Assembly: GCA_030765605.1 (NCBI GenBank)
Contig: JAVCCG010000048.1
Location: 16,565-80,564 of the forward strand
From: Candidatus Alcyoniella australis
Lineage (GTDB): Bacteria; Lernaellota; Lernaellaia; JAVCCG01; Alcyoniellaceae
Length of the DNA stretch: 64,000 nt
Direction of reading: 5' to 3'
The translations under genes were made by a program, and so were the position numbers. The notes under the pieces were generated by a model, which saw nothing but the letters and a program-made list of their open reading frames with translations, made no database searches and had not been told where the DNA came from. Of this stretch, positions 15,994 to 24,733 are shown piece after piece (positions within the stretch are counted from its first letter, which is position 1; each line of letters starts with the position of its first letter).

Positions 15994-17007
15994 ATGGACA
16001 AGAGAAAAATGAAAACGGAAGATTGCCGTCAACCGCTGCGCGACGAACTTCTCCATCGTGAAAAGCTGCCGCAGATCATCGACGGAATCGTGGCCTCGTG
16101 CCACGAACTAAAGGCTATTCAGCACATCAACGCGACGCTGATGCCCAGCCGCGACGAGGTGGCCAAGATCGTCGAGCAGCTCAGCGCGGTCCTCTTTCCC
16201 GGTTACGTCGGCCGCAGTTCGTTGGAGAGCAATAATCTAGTTTTCTACATCGGCGAGATGATCAACACGGTCTTCGAAGGGCTGGCGGGCCAGATCGAGC
16301 GCGCCATTCGACACGAGTGCCTGCGGCGCGAATCAGAAGTCTGCCTAAAATGCTTCGAAGCTTCCCGCGATAAGACAGTCGAATTTCTCAGCCGGATTCC
16401 GCAGCTCAGAGCAATCTTGGCCGACGATGTGCGCGCCGCCTACGAGGGAGACCCTGCCGCCCGCTCTCACGACGAGATCATCTTCAGCTACCCCGGAGTG
16501 CGCGCGGTCTCGATCTACCGCATGGCCCATGAGCTCTATCTGCTGAAGGTGCCAATCATCCCGCGGATCATGACCGAACACGCGCACCAGATCACCGGGA
16601 TCGACATCCATCCCGGCGCGACCATCGGTCCGGGCCTGTTCATCGACCACGGCACCGGCGTGGTAATCGGCGAAACCACGGTGATCGGTCGTAACGTCCA
16701 GATCTACCAGGGCGTAACTCTCGGTGCACTGCGCGTGCATAAGGACGAGGATGGTCGCGTGATGCGCGGCCACAAGCGCCACCCGGACATCGGCGAGGGA
16801 GTGACGCTCTACGCCGGGGCCACGATCCTCGGCGGCGAGACCTCGATCGGTAGCAACAGTACGGTCGGCGGCAACCTGTGGCTGACCCATTCGGTGCCCG
16901 ATGGAACGATCGCCGTGATGGAGCAAAACCGGATCAGCCTTCGCAAGCGCAAAGTCGATGGGATGGGACGCGACGTCGAGGAATCGACCATGGACTATTC
17001 GATCTAA
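15994..17007 (+). CDS. cysE: Serine O-acetyltransferase
   Basis: 337 residues. A helical N-terminal region (1-190) is followed by a left-handed beta-helix of hexapeptide repeats: ITGIDIHPGATIGPG, FIDHGTGVVIGET and VTLYAGATILGG. The His/Asp residues in DIHPGA and IDHGTG are the catalytic and substrate-binding positions of serine acetyltransferases. The enzyme makes O-acetylserine from serine and acetyl-CoA, the first step of cysteine synthesis. Length and layout fit the longer SAT type seen in deltaproteobacteria and cyanobacteria. A good ribosome site (AAGGAG) precedes the ATG. No cysteine synthase lies nearby. It diverges from the hydrolase operon. Confidence 0.92.
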   Translation: MDKRKMKTEDCRQPLRDELLHREKLPQIIDGIVASCHELKAIQHINATLMPSRDEVAKIVEQLSAVLFPGYVGRSSLESNNLVFYIGEMINTVFEGLAGQIERAIRHECLRRESEVCLKCFEASRDKTVEFLSRIPQLRAILADDVRAAYEGDPAARSHDEIIFSYPGVRAVSIYRMAHELYLLKVPIIPRIMTEHAHQITGIDIHPGATIGPGLFIDHGTGVVIGETTVIGRNVQIYQGVTLGALRVHKDEDGRVMRGHKRHPDIGEGVTLYAGATILGGETSIGSNSTVGGNLWLTHSVPDGTIAVMEQNRISLRKRKVDGMGRDVEESTMDYSI

Positions 17008-17666
17008 GCCAGCTCCGCCTGCCAGCCGTTGATCTGCACCACGATCTCCTCGTAGATCTCGCGCATCGAGCGCCCCTTGACCACGTAGGAATGTTCTCCG
17101 CCCTGAACCAGGTGGACTTGATGCGGTACCTGGACCTGCCGCAGGGTGGTGGTCAGTAGGTCCAGGTGGCAAAACGGATCGCGGGTTCCCTGGACAAAGA
17201 GCATCGGCCGCGTTACCGACTTGATCAGCTCGTCGCGCGTCTCGCTGTGGAAATCGGGCGTATGCAGTGGGAACCCGAGAAATATCAGGCCGTCGCACTG
17301 GAATCCCATGGATACTGTCAGCGCGGCGATGCGCGCGCCCAGGCTCTTGCCGCCGAGGATCAGCCGCACGTCCCGGCCGTTCACCGCAGCCCGGGCGACG
17401 AACTCCAACGAGCCGACCAGCACCGGTTCGGGATCCGGCGTCTGATTGCCGGCATGGGTGAACGGAAAATTGAACAGCGCCACCTCGTGTCCCAGGTCCA
17501 CCAGACCGTGGGCCACGGTGCGCATTATCGGGTGGTCCATGTTGTTGGAGACCCCGTGGGCCAACACGAACAGCGTGAAGTTATCGGTCGGGGCGTCCGG
17601 CGTCAGGTGAACCCCGTAGACCCAATCGCCATGGGTGATCCGCACCTTAAGCGATCGCTGCTGCAT
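17004..17666 (-). CDS. Alpha/beta hydrolase, TEX30/KANL3 (dienelactone hydrolase-like) type
   Basis: 220 residues. The nucleophile motif is GGKSLGARIAA, typical of the TEX30/KANL3-like hydrolase group. The acid is in VQGTRDPF and the His in GGEHSYVVKG. An oxyanion loop occurs as LAHGVSNNMDHP. No signal peptide, so cytosolic. The substrate is not known for these bacterial proteins. It converges on the acetyltransferase gene with a four-base overlap and starts three bases after the stop of the heparinase-like lipoprotein gene, so it may be co-transcribed with it. Confidence 0.8.
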   Translation of the reverse strand: MQQRSLKVRITHGDWVYGVHLTPDAPTDNFTLFVLAHGVSNNMDHPIMRTVAHGLVDLGHEVALFNFPFTHAGNQTPDPEPVLVGSLEFVARAAVNGRDVRLILGGKSLGARIAALTVSMGFQCDGLIFLGFPLHTPDFHSETRDELIKSVTRPMLFVQGTRDPFCHLDLLTTTLRQVQVPHQVHLVQGGEHSYVVKGRSMREIYEEIVVQINGWQAELA

Positions 17667-17669
17667 TAA

Positions 17670-19982
17670 TTAATCTTTCAGGATAGCGGGAACAGTGCGG
17701 CTCGAGATGCCGAACTGCGGCAGATCCCAGGCGGCCGATAGAGCGGGCTTGTCCAAACCGTAGATCACTATCCCGCTGTCAGTGCAAATCTCTTGGGAAG
17801 CGCTTTGCAGCGGCAGCGTGATACAGAAGCTGTCGTCTCCGGCCTGCGAGACCGCAAAGACGTCCAAATGTTGATCGTCTTCCACGATCCAACCGGCCAG
17901 GCCTTCGGCCTCAAGCTCAGCTAGTTGCGGCAGCACGTCCCCGAGGCGATAGGGGATCAGCACGGTCGCCCAGGCCGGGTTGAGCGCTGATACTGTGGAG
18001 CTGACCACCTGGTGGCTGTCCACGATCGAGTGGTACTGACCGTGATAATCCCACAGGGAGTCCAACGACTGTCTGTCGGTGCTGCTGATCCAGGCCTCGA
18101 GCCCCACATCGTCGGCCTCGAACCTGAAGCCCGACCCCTCAATCTGTAGATTGCCGCCGATGGTTCCGCTCGACAGGGTGTGCCACAGCGAGCTGTATTC
18201 GTGATCTGCGTCATCGGCGGTGCGATCGATCACCACCAGGTAGTTATCCCGCACCAGCAACAGTCGGCGCTCGAAATCGACTCCCGCGTAGCGCGCCTCA
18301 ACCTTGAGTCCGGACAGGTTGTCCAGGTCGACATCGGTCGAGAGGTAGGCGTCCACGCCGCAACCCAGTCCACGTAATCCGCTGGGCGGGCCCTTGCCGT
18401 CGACCAGGATCAGGTTGTGGTTCTCGGCGTCGGCGACCAGACCGCGCTTCTCGAAGTTGATGTAGCCCGAGTCGATCAGCAGCATCCGGCCGAAGGCTGC
18501 GACGCTGAAGCTGGTTGCGTCGGGATGTTCGTGGCCGATGCCGTGCTCGCGCGCCACGCCGTGCTCGCCCAGCAGCAGCGCGTACAGCGCGTCGGGCGAT
18601 GCCGAGCTGCGCAGCACTCCCTGTCCCGCCGGTTCGAGCAACTTCAGCCGCGGTCGGGAGGGCACGCCGATCGACGGGTTCTCCTGATAAAAGGCCAGGT
18701 GCATCAAATCGAGCCTGCCGGTCATCCCGCGCTGTTGGAAATTCCAGTAATACTCCGGATCGTGGGTCAACGCGGCCCAGATCCCGCTGTAGGCGTCGTG
18801 CAGGTTCGAATCGTCGATCATCGGGCCCTGGCCCCAGGGCAGCGCGATATCGAGCCACCAGCGGTGGATCTGTTCCAGCCGCGGATCGAGCAGCATGTCG
18901 TTGATCTGCAGCACGCCGCCCTCGCAGCCACCGAAGCGCACTCGGCAATCGACCGTATAGGGGTAGTTCTCACCCTGTGCAAATCGGTTGTAGGCAGCCA
19001 AATAGGGCAGGGAGGACTCCTCGGTGTAGCTCAGGTAATTGGGGCCCTCGGCCCAGCCACCGCCCTCCACGTACTGCCAATCGAGCATGTAATGGTAGAT
19101 CTCGGTTTGGGCAAAGCTGACGTAGACCGCGGCCTCGGGCCGCATGTTAAAGCACAGGCCGGCCATCCCCAGTCCTGCGGCGAATTTAATGTTGTGGTTG
19201 TTCTGGGTCAGCATCAGCTCGATGGGCAGAAACTCGACCTGGAAGTGATACAGTGCGTCGGCCAGCGCGACCACTCCCAGCCGCGCATTCTCGAGCGCCA
19301 CCGGGTCCAAGCCGCGAATCGAGGCTAGTAGATCGTAGGCCACGCTGAACTGCCCCAGGGCTGTTCCGCCGAGAATCGTGTTCTCGTCCAGCTTGTTCAG
19401 CGGAAGTTCGTGCACCCGATGCTCGATCGATGCCAAAATCTGCAACGCCTTGCTGCACAGCGACCGATCATTGTCGAGGATCGAGACGAACGCCGCGGCC
19501 TGGGCGATGTCGGATTGTTGCAGGGTCACCGTGGGATCGTAGTAAGCGGTAGGCATTTGCGGAATCGTCCGCTGGGAGCGGGAGCGCAATCCGCGGACGA
19601 TCTTGTTGTAGGGCCATTGGTCGCTCTGAGCGCGAATCAACATCTGCTCGAGCCCGCCCGAATCGAACAGCAGGCGCGGACGCTGGTCATATTCCGGGTG
19701 CCAGGCCGGAGCGCTGGCAGGATCGAACGGATCGAATCCCATCTCGAGCTCGACCCGGCTGTCGATGCCGTCGCGGTCCGGGTCGCCGATCAGTTCCTGC
19801 AAGGCCCCTGCGGTTGAATCGTCGTCCGCCGGATCGTCGTCGTTGTCGGCCGGCTGATCAGCGTCCTGCGACGGGGAGTCGTCGAAGTCGGATTGCACGC
19901 AGGCAGCACCGCAAAGGCACATCCCCAGCGCGGCGATCGACATCACCAGGCGCGGCAACCAACGTTCAGCGTTCAATCCCAT
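17670..19982 (-). CDS. Heparinase II/III-like lipoprotein
   Basis: 770 residues from the ATG at 19982 (an ATG at 19997 is possible). The signal peptide ends in a weak lipobox (CLCGAAC), so Cys28 is probably lipidated. An Asp-rich spacer follows (NDDDPADDDS), then a calcium-type DPDRDGIDS stretch. An alpha/alpha toroid domain spans about residues 100-440 (NNHNIKFAAG, GGGWAEGPNYLSY). A heparinase II/III-type beta-sandwich follows with EHGIGHEHPDATSFSVAAFG and ENHNLILVDGKG. The His and Tyr residues of these motifs are typical of PL12/PL21 uronate lyases. It may depolymerise acidic polysaccharide at the cell surface. It overlaps the end of the cobalamin gene. Confidence 0.75.
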   Translation of the reverse strand: MGLNAERWLPRLVMSIAALGMCLCGAACVQSDFDDSPSQDADQPADNDDDPADDDSTAGALQELIGDPDRDGIDSRVELEMGFDPFDPASAPAWHPEYDQRPRLLFDSGGLEQMLIRAQSDQWPYNKIVRGLRSRSQRTIPQMPTAYYDPTVTLQQSDIAQAAAFVSILDNDRSLCSKALQILASIEHRVHELPLNKLDENTILGGTALGQFSVAYDLLASIRGLDPVALENARLGVVALADALYHFQVEFLPIELMLTQNNHNIKFAAGLGMAGLCFNMRPEAAVYVSFAQTEIYHYMLDWQYVEGGGWAEGPNYLSYTEESSLPYLAAYNRFAQGENYPYTVDCRVRFGGCEGGVLQINDMLLDPRLEQIHRWWLDIALPWGQGPMIDDSNLHDAYSGIWAALTHDPEYYWNFQQRGMTGRLDLMHLAFYQENPSIGVPSRPRLKLLEPAGQGVLRSSASPDALYALLLGEHGVAREHGIGHEHPDATSFSVAAFGRMLLIDSGYINFEKRGLVADAENHNLILVDGKGPPSGLRGLGCGVDAYLSTDVDLDNLSGLKVEARYAGVDFERRLLLVRDNYLVVIDRTADDADHEYSSLWHTLSSGTIGGNLQIEGSGFRFEADDVGLEAWISSTDRQSLDSLWDYHGQYHSIVDSHQVVSSTVSALNPAWATVLIPYRLGDVLPQLAELEAEGLAGWIVEDDQHLDVFAVSQAGDDSFCITLPLQSASQEICTDSGIVIYGLDKPALSAAWDLPQFGISSRTVPAILKD

Positions 19983-20508
19983 CCCTGGCAGGTACATGGT
20001 TGGTATAGTAGTGCTTGACCTCGCGCATTTCCGTCACCAGGTCGGCCGCCTCGATTAAACTCTCCGGGGCGTAGCGCCCGGTGAGCACCAGCTCGATCCC
20101 CTCGGGCCGCAGCTTGATCAGCTCAAGGGCCTGCTCAATGCTCAGCAGCCCAAACCACAACGCGGTGTTGATTTCGTCGGCGACCACGATGCTATATTCG
20201 CCGGAGATCAGCGCCTTGCGCAGGGCCGCGAGGCACTGTTGGGCCTTGTCCACGTCGCGCGGATCAGGCGGCTTGGTCACGTGCACAAACTCGTCGCGGC
20301 CGAACTGCTCAATGGTCACTAAACCGCCGAGCATTTGAGCTCCTTTGAGCTCGCCGTAGAGCTGGCCCTTCATGAATTGGCCGATGTAGGTTTTAATCCC
20401 TCTGCCCGCAGCGCGCAGGGCCAGGCCCAGGGCGGCGGTGGTTTTACCCTTGCCGTTGCCGGTGTAGACCTGGACGTAGCCTCTACCGATCGGGGCGTTG
20501 CTGGTCAC
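19966..20508 (-). CDS. cobO: Cob(I)yrinic acid a,c-diamide adenosyltransferase
   Basis: 180 residues from the GTG at 20508, with an AGGA ribosome site about ten bases upstream. A longer frame to 20685 has Cys-rich, unlikely sequence and was rejected. The P-loop GNGKGKTTAALG near the N-terminus and VVADEINTALWFGLL define the CobA/CobO/BtuR family, which attaches the 5'-deoxyadenosyl group of ATP to the cobalt of corrinoids. The C-terminus carries VLTGRYAPESLIEAADLVTEM, typical of the family. No other cobalamin gene is present, so it probably serves salvage or an unlinked pathway. Its 3' end overlaps the heparinase-like gene start. Confidence 0.9.
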   Translation of the reverse strand: MTSNAPIGRGYVQVYTGNGKGKTTAALGLALRAAGRGIKTYIGQFMKGQLYGELKGAQMLGGLVTIEQFGRDEFVHVTKPPDPRDVDKAQQCLAALRKALISGEYSIVVADEINTALWFGLLSIEQALELIKLRPEGIELVLTGRYAPESLIEAADLVTEMREVKHYYTNHVPARDGIER

Positions 20509-20820
20509 TGATTGTGTATCCTCGTTCGCTAAAGCGGGGCGCAGTGCAAGGTACCATGATCGGCCGGCCCTTGAAAACAGATTCAATTGACAGTTCGCGC
20601 AACTAGAACATAGGCTGCAAAGATTAATTTGCCCGCATTCTTCTTGAGGGTTCGTAGCGAGGCGTGCAAGATGCCGCAAGAACAAGGAAGCCGAGCTGGT
20701 ACTCCGCAGGCTTACTCCCCGCAGTACGTCGAGGACGGATCAGCGAGGATGACACGGTTATTGCGAGCAGATTGTACGCCGTAGTAGAAGCCTCATGAAA
20801 AATACGGGCTTGGAGGTCAC
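20509..20820. other. 312-base intergenic region with an imperfect inverted repeat
   Basis: No convincing gene is present. It holds the upstream region of the divergent cobO and DMT permease genes, a long inverted-repeat element (20661-20780, described separately) and a strong ribosome site (GGAGGT) just before 20821. No consensus promoter is obvious. Confidence 0.6.
20661..20780. repeat. Imperfect inverted-repeat element of about 120 bases
   Basis: The left arm (20661-20682) ends in CCGCAAGAA. Its reverse complement, TTCTTGCGGCATCTTGCACG plus CC, aligns with TTATTGCGAGCAGATTGTAC plus GCC at 20758-20780 with few mismatches and small gaps. An inner partial hairpin (GTACT at 20699-20703 with AGTAC at 20723-20727) lies between them. 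The layout resembles dispersed intergenic elements I recall from deltaproteobacterial genomes, but only one copy is in this window. Confidence 0.5.
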
Positions 20821-21732
20821 ATGATCGTTTACCTGCTTATCATCGTTATAGCCATCCTCTGGGGCTCCGGGGGATCGATGCAGAAGCACGGCATGGCGAC
20901 CGCTTTTCCCAAGCTCAGCCTACGGACCCTGGCCAAAGACTGGCACAAGATCATCGCCGCACTGCTGATGAACAAGGTCTGGATCAGCGGCCTGGGCGCG
21001 ATGGCGTTGGGCAGCATCGTATTCGTCTACACCACGAGCATCGGCGACATCAGCGTGATCCAGCCGCTGACCAACATCAACGGCATTGTCGCGGTGCTGA
21101 TCGGCGTGTTTCTGCTCAAGGAGCGCGTGCAATCCATCGAGCTGGTGGGAGTGATGCTGCTGGTCGGCGGAGCGCTGGTGGTCGGTTTCTCCTCAGAGGC
21201 CTCCACCGCCGGTCAGGCTAACGAGTCGATGCTGCTGATGCTCACGGCGGTCACCGTGGTGCTGCTGGTGCTGGGATTCGTGGTCTTCGGCCTGGGATCG
21301 CGCCTGGGGGGCGGAAGCTGGTCCGCCTTGATCATGGCGTTCATCGCCGGTGTCGGCTTTGGCTGCGCCAACCTGTTCGTCAAAGTGCTCACCGAGAGTA
21401 CTAAAGAAGGCGGCGAGGCGATGCAGCTCAACGGCGCAGTGCTCGTAGATCTGCTGACCTCCTATCATATCTATGCCCTGCTGGTGGTGGTGATAATCGG
21501 CTCGGTGGCTTTCCAGCTCGGCTGCTCCCACGGTCGGATCGCGGTGATTCAACCCACGACCACGGTCTTCAGCAACATCATGCCCGTGGCCGGAGGCTGG
21601 CTGGTTTTCGGCGAGCTGATGAACCCGGGCAAGATCGTCGGCATCGTGATTATCGTGATCGGCACCCTGCTGCTGGCTTTGGGAAAGCCTGAGGAGCCCG
21701 TATCGTCAATCACTCAAAATTGTAGCCCCTGA
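20821..21732 (+). CDS. EamA/DMT-superfamily permease
   Basis: 303 residues, about nine or ten membrane helices in two repeated halves. Helical pairs carry the typical DMT pattern: ISVIQPLTNINGIVAVLIGVF in the first half (shown in part) and IAVIQPTTTVFSNIMPVAGG in the second, each followed by a LxEx loop (LLKERV, VFGELM). It probably exports or imports a small metabolite across the inner membrane; the substrate is unknown. The GGAGGT ribosome site is five bases from the ATG. A M20 peptidase gene follows after 14 bases, which suggests one transcript. Confidence 0.82.
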   Translation: MIVYLLIIVIAILWGSGGSMQKHGMATAFPKLSLRTLAKDWHKIIAALLMNKVWISGLGAMALGSIVFVYTTSIGDISVIQPLTNINGIVAVLIGVFLLKERVQSIELVGVMLLVGGALVVGFSSEASTAGQANESMLLMLTAVTVVLLVLGFVVFGLGSRLGGGSWSALIMAFIAGVGFGCANLFVKVLTESTKEGGEAMQLNGAVLVDLLTSYHIYALLVVVIIGSVAFQLGCSHGRIAVIQPTTTVFSNIMPVAGGWLVFGELMNPGKIVGIVIIVIGTLLLALGKPEEPVSSITQNCSP

Positions 21733-21746
21733 ACCAGAGAACGAAC

Positions 21747-23141
21747 TTGGCGACCAAGGGTAAGCGGCACCGCGGCGGCGGACTGCAGCGGGCCGCGCAG
21801 AACGGGCCCGCCGCGCTGCTTGCCGCGCTGGTGGCGTTCGACACTACTAACCCGCCGGGCAACGAGACGCCGCTGGCAGCGGCCATTGCAAAGCTGCTCC
21901 AATCCTACGGCGCGCAGCCTGTGCTGCTTGAGCCGCAGCCCGGACGCGGCTCAGTGGTCTGCCGCATCAAGGCCACGGGAACATCCGCTTCCAAGGGGCT
22001 GCTGTTGATGAGCCACATCGACGTGGTCCCGGCCAAGGCCGAGGAGTGGAGCGTGCCGCCGTTCTCCGGAGTTGCGCGCGACGGGTTCCTATATGGCCGC
22101 GGCACGTTCGACGATAAATACCTCACCGCCACCCACTTGACGGCTGTGATCCAGACGCTGCGCAGCTCGCGCCCGCTGAGGCGCGACTTGATCTTCGCCG
22201 CCACTGCGGATGAGGAGGCCGGCGGCGGATTAGGCATGGACTGGATCGCCCGCAACCACTTCCCGTTAATCGACTGCGACGCGGGCCTGAACGAGGGCGG
22301 CGGCTTCAGCCTGGAGCTGGATAAGCGCAACGTCTACCTGCTGCAGGCCGCTGAACGCGGCTCGATCTGGCTCGAGCTGATCGCACGCGGCGAACCGGGA
22401 CACGCCTCAATGCCGCGCAAGGATGCGGCTGTGGATCGGCTGCTGGCCGCACTGGGCGAGCTGCAATTCACGCCCGCGCTTCCGCACTTGACCCGCACCG
22501 GCGGCCAGTTCCTGGCCGGAATGCTTCCCGGGCTTAACTACCCGAGGCTCGCGGCGCAGCTCGTCTCCTCGGCCGCCTCGGGCTCGTCGCTGGCGCGGTT
22601 GTTCCCAACGGATAAAGATCAACCCGCCCCTGGGCAGTCGAATATTGAGATCGTTAAGCGGATGTTTTTCAACAGCATGGCGATCACCGGCCTGGAGGCG
22701 GGCGACAAGATCAACGTGGTTCCGTCGCGGGCGCGTGCGACCCTGGACATCCGCGTGCTTCCCGGCATCGACCCCGAACAGGTGGTCAAACGCGTGCAAC
22801 GCATCTGCCGCAAGCACAACGTCGAGGTGGGTACGATCCGCTCGGTCCCCGGCGTGCAGGCCGAGTTGGAGCACACGCTGCTGCCCGCGATCAGCCAGAC
22901 CATGCGCGAGCTCGACCCGCTGTCCCAGGTCGTGCCGTACATGCTGCCGGCAAGCACTGACGCGCGTTTCCTGATCGAGCGCGGGATTCCGATCTACGGC
23001 TTCGCACCGGTCATGCCGCGCAAGCAGGTCACCGACCTGACCTCGCGCGCCCACGGAATCGACGAACGGATCAGCCTGGACGACATTGAACTGGCGGCGA
23101 ATTTCGCGCGCCGGATCGTCGCAAAGATTTGTCTCTGTTGA
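21747..23141 (+). CDS. M20 family metallopeptidase (carboxypeptidase/deacylase)
   Basis: 464 residues from a TTG start at 21747; the ribosome site is weak. Metal and catalytic residues are in family order: His in LLMSHIDVVPA, bridging Asp in YGRGTFDDK, catalytic Glu and metal Glu in ATADEEAGGG, an acidic residue in LNEGGG, and the final His in SRAHGIDER. The dimerisation (lid) domain covers about residues 200-370. Members hydrolyse dipeptides, N-acyl amino acids or C-terminal residues in the cytosol. It is probably co-transcribed with the permease upstream, so the pair may import and cleave the same compound. No signal peptide. Confidence 0.87.
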   Translation: MATKGKRHRGGGLQRAAQNGPAALLAALVAFDTTNPPGNETPLAAAIAKLLQSYGAQPVLLEPQPGRGSVVCRIKATGTSASKGLLLMSHIDVVPAKAEEWSVPPFSGVARDGFLYGRGTFDDKYLTATHLTAVIQTLRSSRPLRRDLIFAATADEEAGGGLGMDWIARNHFPLIDCDAGLNEGGGFSLELDKRNVYLLQAAERGSIWLELIARGEPGHASMPRKDAAVDRLLAALGELQFTPALPHLTRTGGQFLAGMLPGLNYPRLAAQLVSSAASGSSLARLFPTDKDQPAPGQSNIEIVKRMFFNSMAITGLEAGDKINVVPSRARATLDIRVLPGIDPEQVVKRVQRICRKHNVEVGTIRSVPGVQAELEHTLLPAISQTMRELDPLSQVVPYMLPASTDARFLIERGIPIYGFAPVMPRKQVTDLTSRAHGIDERISLDDIELAANFARRIVAKICLC

Positions 23142-23175
23142 TGCTAGCTAGGGATTATGTGCCATAAGGATATAT

Positions 23176-24678
23176 ATGGTTTTTCATATTAAATTTATTA
23201 ACGTACTAAAGGCACTCGGTCTATTATCCTTACCATATATATTTCTATGTATATTAGCGGTCAATTCTCCTCCCGCCTGGATAATTCCCGGTGATCAGAC
23301 GGACCTGTACTCATTTATCGTCATCTACCATACATTAAGACTCCTGTTACTTATAACTACATCCCTCTTAATATTTCTCTTGAGAAAGGTGTATTTATCG
23401 CAGACCGTCAGCCTGTTAAGGCGTCTGCACTCGACCCGACTGGTCAAATTAATAATCGCGAAACCACAGTTCCTACTGGCCAGTCTTTTAATTCTTTTCA
23501 TCTCTGCCAATATCGCGTGGCTGAATCCGCAACCTTCATTTTCTCCGATCTGCGTTTTCCATAAACGAATACCGGTCATCTGGCAATACAACTACGACTC
23601 GAGAATGGAACTGGAAACCGCGTATTATTTCCCGGCATATGACCGAATTCCGACAAGAACAAACCGGCCTTTATTCAATGGTATAGTACATGGAATACAA
23701 AGATTTATTGGGCTGTCCCTGAGACCTTTTTGCCAACATGAGAAGCTGATTTTTGCCGCAATCGGCTTTATCATATTAAATCTGATCACGGTTAATGTTT
23801 TCGCATATCTCGGATATCTCGTGCTTCGTGAATTCATCGAAGACACTCCTGCAACGCTTGCTGTCCTGATACTTTTATTCCATAGATTTACAATCAGTTA
23901 TATAACCACGTACCATACGGCTCTTTTAGAAATCCTTTCCCCGGTTGTCATCATATTTTTGTTTATGAAGTTATACAAAGATCCCAGACTATCACGCGTA
24001 GCCCTTTATTCATTGATAGTCGGCGTGCTGATGCTGGGGAAACAGAATTACAGCACGTACATCGCCTTGCTTGGGCTGGGCTTGTTTAATAGAAAGTTCT
24101 TTACTGTCTTCATCAGTGTTGTTGTACAGTTCATTCCTCTCGCATTATGGATTCTTTACCTGAAATCTACTGGTCTCCCTTACTACAACCACGAGGCTGC
24201 CGCATATGGACAGGGGGTTTGGTTATACCAGGAATATATTTACTTGCCGGTTTTCGAGATGATATCACGTATGCTTTCAGGAATATTCATGTACGGAAAA
24301 ATATTGCTGAGGTTTTACGGCATCTGGTTGTTGCTTGCCCTGGCAGCGGTGATGCTAAGACCCAAGCCCGCTCTTTTCAAGGGGACGTGGCTGACAGTCT
24401 CATTATTGTTGCTCATATTTTTCAACTTTCTACAGGTTTTTGCCGCCAAGCGCTATATCCCATATATGACAGCGGACATTTCGATTGTTGTATTGGGCCT
24501 GGCCTGTTATACAATCCAAAAATGCAAGTACTTATTCTTAGTGCTTAAATCCAAATATTGGCTGCTGTTTATCCTCGTTGTCTGGCTTGGCTACAACCTG
24601 CTGCAAATTATCCATCTGCCCTGGATTCATCCATATTTACAGTTGAACAATTGCTCGTTGGGCTTGCCGCTCGCCTGA
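23176..24678 (+). CDS. AT-rich polytopic membrane protein, GT-C-like, probably acquired
   Basis: 500 residues with about ten to twelve membrane helices and no family motif I can name. A long first loop contains YYFPAYDRIPTRTNRP, and the overall layout (helices, large periplasmic loop, more helices) is reminiscent of GT-C glycosyltransferases or O-antigen polymerase-type proteins. Base composition is visibly far more AT-rich than all neighbours, with AAA/ATA/TTA codons common, so recent transfer is likely. The last eight or so codons (CSLGLPLA) return to GC-rich sequence, which suggests the original end was lost. The ribosome site AAGGA precedes the ATG. Confidence 0.7.
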   Translation: MVFHIKFINVLKALGLLSLPYIFLCILAVNSPPAWIIPGDQTDLYSFIVIYHTLRLLLLITTSLLIFLLRKVYLSQTVSLLRRLHSTRLVKLIIAKPQFLLASLLILFISANIAWLNPQPSFSPICVFHKRIPVIWQYNYDSRMELETAYYFPAYDRIPTRTNRPLFNGIVHGIQRFIGLSLRPFCQHEKLIFAAIGFIILNLITVNVFAYLGYLVLREFIEDTPATLAVLILLFHRFTISYITTYHTALLEILSPVVIIFLFMKLYKDPRLSRVALYSLIVGVLMLGKQNYSTYIALLGLGLFNRKFFTVFISVVVQFIPLALWILYLKSTGLPYYNHEAAAYGQGVWLYQEYIYLPVFEMISRMLSGIFMYGKILLRFYGIWLLLALAAVMLRPKPALFKGTWLTVSLLLLIFFNFLQVFAAKRYIPYMTADISIVVLGLACYTIQKCKYLFLVLKSKYWLLFILVVWLGYNLLQIIHLPWIHPYLQLNNCSLGLPLA

Positions 24679-24733
24679 GGTTTGAGTAAACTGCCCATCG
24701 TTCAACCATTGTAATTATTGCCTCGGAGCACCC

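Noticed and set aside
19966-20685. N-terminal extension of cobO to 20685
   Set aside because: The extra 59 residues are Cys-rich and unlike the family, and the GTG at 20508 has a good ribosome site and fits the usual length.
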